This document shows positions 59,378 to 64,000 of a stretch of 64,000 nucleotides of DNA, one piece after another (positions within the stretch are counted from its first letter, which is position 1; each line of letters begins with the position of its first letter). The notes beneath the pieces are model-generated. The model did not search any database and was not told where the DNA came from. It was given only the letters and a program-made list of their open reading frames with translations. Source of the stretch: Microbacterium hibisci (GTDB lineage Bacteria > Actinomycetota > Actinomycetes > Actinomycetales > Microbacteriaceae); the NCBI RefSeq assembly GCF_015278255.1, contig NZ_JADIJC010000007.1, positions 149,543 to 213,542 of the forward strand, read 5' to 3'. The translations under genes were made by a program, and so were the position numbers.

Positions 59378-62300
59378 AGCTGAAGCTGAGCCTGCGTCGT
59401 GGCGTGGGATCGACCGTCGACGTGCTGGTGACCGCCGACGCGACGGCCACCGTGCAGGACGTCGCCCGCGCCCTCGCCGACGGCGATGCCCTCGCGGCAC
59501 CGGGCGGCGTCAACGCGAGCGAGGTTCCGACGCTTCTCGTCGCCTCGCCCGCGGGACAGCCGGTGCACCTGGCCCCCTCCATGCCCATCGCCGATGCGCC
59601 CATCGGCTCGGGATTCGACGCGTCCGTCGTCCCGGCGCTCGCGACGGGGGCGGATGCCGCCACCGCGGCGGTCATGCGCATCCACAACGGACCCGACGCC
59701 GGCCGCACGATCCCGCTGCCGGCAGGTTCGAGCATCATCGGCCGGGTCGCGCCGGCGCAGGTGCTGCTGAACGACGCGCAGGTCTCGAAGCGCCACGCGC
59801 GCGTCGACGTCGATCAGGGCATCGACCTGATCGACCTGAACTCGGCCAACGGCCTCATCGTCGACGGCGGCCTCGTGCAGCGCGTGCGCGTGCTGCCGGG
59901 CCAGCGCATCACCATCGGCGCGACCGAGGTGTCGTTCGCCCTCGCCCCGCGCCCGCAGACCGACGACTCGCTCGTGCTCGAGCGCGGCGGCGCGCTGATG
60001 TTCAACCGTTCTCCGCGCGTGGAGGACCGCTACACGGGCCGCGAGTTCCGGCATCCGATCATCCCGAACGAAGCCGACCCGCGGATCTTCCCGTGGCCGA
60101 TGATCATGGCGCCGGTGCTCCTCGGCTTCGCGATGTTCGGGATCACGCAGCGTCCCACCTCGCTGCTCATCGTGTTCATGGCCCCTCTCATGATGCTCGG
60201 CAACTTCATCGGCCAGCGCACGCAGCAGGGCAAGAAGCTCGCACTCGAGATCGACACCTTCGAGACGCAGATCGACGAGCTCGAGGAGCAGCTCGAGAAC
60301 GAGGAGCAGCGGGAGCGGGAGCGGCGACGCGCCGAGGCGCCGGCGACGGCGACCATCTACGAGAACGCGATGTCGCTCGGTCCGCTGCTGTGGACCCGCC
60401 GCCCCGAGCACTGGAACTTCCTGGGTCTGCGCCTGGGCGTCGGCACGGCCGACAGCCGCAACACGGTGCAGGAGCCCAACGACCAGCGCGGCATCGCCCA
60501 GTACGCGCAGCAGGTGCGCGTGCTGCGCGACCGGTTCGCGCAGATCGACGACGTGCCCGCGATCGAGCTGCTGCCCTCGGCCGGCGCGATCGGCATCGCC
60601 GGACCGCGCGAGCTCGCCGCCGACGTGGTGCGCGGCCTCGGCGTGCAGCTGTTCGGCCTGCACGCGCCGAACGAGGTCGTCACAGCCGCGATCATCGACC
60701 CGGCCTGGACCGGCGACATGGAGTGGATGAAGTGGCTGCCTCACACCACGAGTCCGCGCTCGCCCTTCGCCGAGATGGCGCTGGCCGACAGCCAGTCCGC
60801 CGGCACCGCTCTGCTCAACGGGCTGGAGGAGGCCATCCTCGAGCGACTGTCGGGCTCGGCGACGCGCCGCGGCCCGGTATCGGAGAGCGAGACCTCGATG
60901 GCGCTCGGCAAGTCCGTCGGCGAGGGGCGCGACAACACGTCCGTACCGGACGTGTCGCTCGTGCTCTTCGTGACGCACGATGCGCCGGTGGACCGTCCTC
61001 GGCTCACGCAGGTCATCGAACGCGGACCGGATGCCGGGGTCTACACGATCTTCGTCGCCCCCACCGTGGAGTCGCTGCCGGCCGCCTGCCGCACGTTCAT
61101 CGACGTCTCCGGCGGCCTCGACGACGCGATGGTCGGCTGGGTGCGTGCCGGGCACCGGGCGCGGACCGTGCAGATCGAAGGCGTGTCGCGCGGCTACGCC
61201 GAGATCTTCGCCAAGCGCCTGGCTCCCGTCGTGGACTCCAGCTCGGTCGCCGCCGACTCGTCCGACCTGCCGGCGAGCGTGTCGATGCTGCGCCTCATCG
61301 GCACCGACATGGCCGCAGAGCCGCAGGCGGCGGTCGAGCGCTGGCGGCAGAACAACTCGATCCTCGACCGAAGCCGCGGACCTCGCCCACGCCTCAAGCG
61401 CGCCGGAACCCTCAAGGCCTACATCGGGCAGGGGAGCCCCGACGCGATGTCGCTCGACCTGCGGACGCAGGGCCCGCACGCCCTGGTCGGCGGGACCACC
61501 GGCTCGGGCAAGTCCGAGTTCCTGCAGGCCTGGGTGCTGGGCATGGCCGCCGAGTACAGTCCCGACCGCGTGACGTTCCTGTTCGTGGACTACAAGGGCG
61601 GCTCGGCCTTCGCGGACTGCGTGGAGCTGCCGCACACCGTGGGTCTGGTGACAGACCTGTCGCCGCACCTGGTGCGGCGCGCGCTCACCAGCCTGAGGGC
61701 GGAGCTGCACCACCGCGAGCACCTCTTCAACCGCAAGAAGGCGAAGGACCTGCTCGAGCTCGAGAAGCGCCAGGACCCGGATACGCCGCCGGCGCTCATC
61801 CTCGTCATCGACGAGTTCGCGGCGCTCGCGACCGAGGTGCCGGAGTTCGTGGACGGCGTCGTCGACATCGCCCAGCGGGGCCGGTCTCTCGGCATCCACC
61901 TCATCATGGCGACGCAGCGGCCGGCCGGCGTCATCAAAGACAACCTGCGCGCCAACACGAACCTGCGCGTCGCGCTGCGCATGGCAGACGCCGCGGACTC
62001 GAACGACGTCGTGGGCGACGTGGTCGCCTCGACGTTCGACCCGTCACTGCCGGGCCGCGGCATCGCCAAGACGGGTCCCGGTCGCCTCGTGCCGTTCCAG
62101 TCCGGCTACGCCGGCGGCTGGACGACCGACGAGCCCGACCGTGCACAGGTGCGCGTGGCCGAACTCCGGTTCGGGTCGGTGACGCTGTGGGAGAGCGACG
62201 CAGAGGGCGAGTCCGACACGCACGACGAGGACCTCGGGCCCAACGACCAGAAGCGGCTCGTCGCGAACCTGGTCGCGGCAGCCGCCGACGCCGGCATCCC

Positions 62301-63846
62301 CGCTCCTCGACGGCCGTGGCTCGACGACCTCGCCACCACGATCGACCTGCGCGATCTGCCGATGGAGGGCGACGGACGCATCCCCCTCGGCCTGGCCGAC
62401 ATCCCCCAGCGCCAGCTGCAGGAGGCGGTGTTCTTCACGCCCGACACCGACGGCCACATGCTCGTGTACGGCACGAGCGGCGCCGGCAAGTCGGCCGCTC
62501 TGCGCACGGTGGGCATCGCGGCGGGCGCCCGCCCCGAGGCCGGACGCGTCGCGGTGTACGGCATCGACTTCGGGACCGGGGCGCTCCGCTCGCTCGAGAC
62601 GATGCCCCACGTCGGATCGGTCGTCGCGGGCGACGACGTCGAGCGTGTGCAGCGACTGCTGCGCACGATGCGGCAGATGCTCGACGACCGCGGCAAGCGG
62701 TACTCCGAGGTCAACGCGGCGTCGCTGAGCGAATACCGCAGCATCACCGGGGACTTCTCCGAGCCGCGTGTGATCCTCCTGCTCGACGGCTTCGGCGTCT
62801 TCAAGCAGGACTGGGAGACGACTTCCGCCCGCGCCTCCTACTACGCCATCTTCATGCGCATCCTCGGTGAGGGCCGTCCGCTCGGCATCCACGTCGTCGC
62901 AACGGCCGACCGCTACGGCGCCGTGCCCACCGCGGTGAGCGCGAACGTCACCAAGCGGATCGTGCTGCGCATGTCGGACGAGGGCGCGTACTCCATCCTC
63001 GGCGTGCCGAAGGACGTGCTCAACGAGCGCAGCGTGCCGGGTCGCGCCATCGTCGACGGCCTCGAGACGCAGATCGCCGTCCTGGGCGGCACCACCAACG
63101 TCGCCGAGCAGAACGCCGCCGGCGAGCAGTTCGCCGCCGCCCTTCGGGCGGCCGGCGCGGTGGAGGCGCGCAACATCGGCTCGCTCCCGACCGAACTGGA
63201 TGCCGCCTCGCTGCCCGACCGCGCCGACGAGATGCCCGTTCTCGGCATCGGCGACGACACGCTCGGCCCCAAGGGCTTCGAGCCGGTCGGCACGTTCGTG
63301 GTGGCAGGTCCGCCGCAGTCGGGCAAGACGACCGCGGTGCGCGGCATCGTGGACGCGCTCGTGCGCTTCGATCCGGCGGTGGAGCTGTTCCACTTCGGCG
63401 GGCGACGTGCCGTGCTGCGCGAGGAGCGGCCATGGCGCCGCAGCGCGATCGGCATCGAGGATGTGCGCGCGCTCGCCAAGGAGCTCAAGGAGATCGTCGC
63501 CGACGACACGGTGCCCAGCCGCATCGCGATCGTCGTCGAGAATCTCACCGAGTTCGGCGACACCGACGCCGAGCGGCCTCTCAAGGAGCTCTTCCAGGCC
63601 GTCAACCGCAGCGATCACTTCCTCGTGGCCGACGGCGACGTGACGCAGCTCTCCAGCGGCTACGGCCTCGTGGGCGAGCTCAAGGCCGGCCGGCACGGCA
63701 TCGCGCTGCGCCCGGAGAGCTACGACGGCGAGTCCCTCTTCAAGGTGCCCTTCCCCAAGGTGCAGCGCCACGAGTTCCCGCCGGGACGAGGCCTCTTCGT
63801 CGAGAACGGGCGCTTCGTCACGGTGCAGCTGCCGCTGGTCGGGTGA
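59374..63846 (+). CDS. Type VII-like secretion ATPase, EssC/EccC (FtsK/SpoIIIE) with N-terminal FHA
   Basis: 1490 residues from GTG at 59374. An N-terminal small domain (1-100) and an FHA domain (about 115-190; GRVAPAQV, VSKRHARV, NSANGL), two spans at about 239-280, then three P-loop domains. Domain 1: GGTTGSGKSEFL (K713) with complete Walker B LILVIDEFA. Domain 2: GTSGAGKSAALR (K1039) but Walker B ends LLLDGF, lacking the glutamate. Domain 3: GPPQSGKTTAVR (K1318) with weak Walker B IVVENL. One active and two degenerate ATPases is the known EccC/EssC pattern. The FHA-TM-TM-ATPase x3 order is like EssC of the T7SSb group rather than mycobacterial EccC, which lacks FHA. It exports WXG100-type substrates; a probable one starts 120 nt downstream. 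Confidence 0.94.
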   Translation: MKLKLSLRRGVGSTVDVLVTADATATVQDVARALADGDALAAPGGVNASEVPTLLVASPAGQPVHLAPSMPIADAPIGSGFDASVVPALATGADAATAAVMRIHNGPDAGRTIPLPAGSSIIGRVAPAQVLLNDAQVSKRHARVDVDQGIDLIDLNSANGLIVDGGLVQRVRVLPGQRITIGATEVSFALAPRPQTDDSLVLERGGALMFNRSPRVEDRYTGREFRHPIIPNEADPRIFPWPMIMAPVLLGFAMFGITQRPTSLLIVFMAPLMMLGNFIGQRTQQGKKLALEIDTFETQIDELEEQLENEEQRERERRRAEAPATATIYENAMSLGPLLWTRRPEHWNFLGLRLGVGTADSRNTVQEPNDQRGIAQYAQQVRVLRDRFAQIDDVPAIELLPSAGAIGIAGPRELAADVVRGLGVQLFGLHAPNEVVTAAIIDPAWTGDMEWMKWLPHTTSPRSPFAEMALADSQSAGTALLNGLEEAILERLSGSATRRGPVSESETSMALGKSVGEGRDNTSVPDVSLVLFVTHDAPVDRPRLTQVIERGPDAGVYTIFVAPTVESLPAACRTFIDVSGGLDDAMVGWVRAGHRARTVQIEGVSRGYAEIFAKRLAPVVDSSSVAADSSDLPASVSMLRLIGTDMAAEPQAAVERWRQNNSILDRSRGPRPRLKRAGTLKAYIGQGSPDAMSLDLRTQGPHALVGGTTGSGKSEFLQAWVLGMAAEYSPDRVTFLFVDYKGGSAFADCVELPHTVGLVTDLSPHLVRRALTSLRAELHHREHLFNRKKAKDLLELEKRQDPDTPPALILVIDEFAALATEVPEFVDGVVDIAQRGRSLGIHLIMATQRPAGVIKDNLRANTNLRVALRMADAADSNDVVGDVVASTFDPSLPGRGIAKTGPGRLVPFQSGYAGGWTTDEPDRAQVRVAELRFGSVTLWESDAEGESDTHDEDLGPNDQKRLVANLVAAAADAGIPAPRRPWLDDLATTIDLRDLPMEGDGRIPLGLADIPQRQLQEAVFFTPDTDGHMLVYGTSGAGKSAALRTVGIAAGARPEAGRVAVYGIDFGTGALRSLETMPHVGSVVAGDDVERVQRLLRTMRQMLDDRGKRYSEVNAASLSEYRSITGDFSEPRVILLLDGFGVFKQDWETTSARASYYAIFMRILGEGRPLGIHVVATADRYGAVPTAVSANVTKRIVLRMSDEGAYSILGVPKDVLNERSVPGRAIVDGLETQIAVLGGTTNVAEQNAAGEQFAAALRAAGAVEARNIGSLPTELDAASLPDRADEMPVLGIGDDTLGPKGFEPVGTFVVAGPPQSGKTTAVRGIVDALVRFDPAVELFHFGGRRAVLREERPWRRSAIGIEDVRALAKELKEIVADDTVPSRIAIVVENLTEFGDTDAERPLKELFQAVNRSDHFLVADGDVTQLSSGYGLVGELKAGRHGIALRPESYDGESLFKVPFPKVQRHEFPPGRGLFVENGRFVTVQLPLVG

Positions 63847-63919
63847 CACGGACGGGTCGGTCCGCCTGTTTTGTCCATATGGGGAATGGTCCCCATCGTG
63901 GGGGCGTGGCGGGTGGCGC

Positions 63920-63925
63920 TAGCCT
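63920..63925 (+). promoter_or_regulatory. Candidate -10 box for the WXG100 gene
   Basis: TAGCCT about 45 nt before the ATG at 63970. It would give the secreted substrate its own promoter within the cluster. A small stem GGGG-AATGGT-CCCC lies upstream near 63881-63894. Confidence 0.35.
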
Positions 63926-63969
63926 GCGGGAGGACCTGATCGGGTCCGCTGGTTTCGAAGGGATGGATC

Positions 63970-64000
63970 ATGGCTGATTTCAAGGCGTCGTATGGCGAGA
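63970..64000 (+). CDS. Start of a probable WXG100 (ESAT-6-like) protein, cut by window end
   Basis: Only ten residues are visible (MADFKASYGE), from ATG 63970 with GAAGGGAT 4-11 nt upstream. A short start of this type directly behind an EssC-type ATPase is where a WXG100 substrate gene is expected. The W-x-G motif itself is outside the window, so the call rests on position and the opening residues. Confidence 0.5.
   Translation, partial: MADFKASYGE

Overview
The window is high-GC DNA from an actinobacterium, most likely of the family Microbacteriaceae and close to Microbacterium. The basis is the strongly GC-rich third codon positions, frequent GTG and TTG starts, actinobacterial RpoB/RpoC sequences, genes that start directly behind a -10 box without a leader, and an abundant CGGATGCCGC / GCGGCATCCG motif. 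The genus is an inference. No rRNA, tRNA, CRISPR array, insertion sequence or phage gene was seen. Layout. 1-2.25 kb: an ABC exporter (ATPase cut by the window edge, plus FtsX-type permease). 2.3-5.4 kb: a minus-strand pair of a gluzincin-type metallopeptidase and a metallo-beta-lactamase-fold hydrolase, overlapping by 7 nt. 5.5-9.7 kb: single housekeeping or hypothetical genes (FMN reductase, SRPBCC protein, ComB-like phosphatase, SprT-like protein, TPR protein, spermidine-synthase-like protein). 10-15.75 kb: an oligopeptide/dipeptide ABC importer whose two ATPases are fused and encoded on the opposite strand. 16-18.5 kb: 5-oxoprolinase genes, pxpA and a pxpB-pxpC fusion. 18.57-28.42 kb: a minus-strand accessory island with an alpha/beta-hydrolase-caspase fusion, a CHAT-domain peptidase and two DUF4062-STAND ATPase-TPR proteins that share a perfectly identical 389-bp block. 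28.6 kb: a small secreted protein. 29.1-36.7 kb: rpoB-rpoC with a clear promoter and terminator. 36.8-38.7 kb: a three-gene minus-strand envelope operon (DUF3618, holin-like and a related protein). 38.9-42.8 kb: membrane proteins and lipoproteins of unknown function. 43.1-64 kb: a long plus-strand operon with Ser/Thr kinase, 2077-residue Ig-like surface protein, MoxR ATPase, DUF58, TgpA-like protein with a degenerate active site, FHA protein, ATVL-repeat protein, RDD-FHA protein and FtsK/EssC-type secretion ATPase. A probable WXG100 gene is cut by the window end. How the genes work together. The last operon reads as a type VII-like secretion cluster under phospho-threonine control: one kinase, three FHA-domain proteins and a protein with a repeated acidic-ATVLS-x-RR motif that looks like a multi-site phospho-acceptor. 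The island at 18.6-28.4 kb has the parts of an NTP-dependent conflict (immunity or cell-suicide) system: sensor-switch STAND ATPases, an N-terminal putative effector domain, and two clan-CD peptidases. It is the best candidate for an undescribed system in this window. The 389-bp identity between the two STAND genes shows recent exchange of the DUF4062 module.
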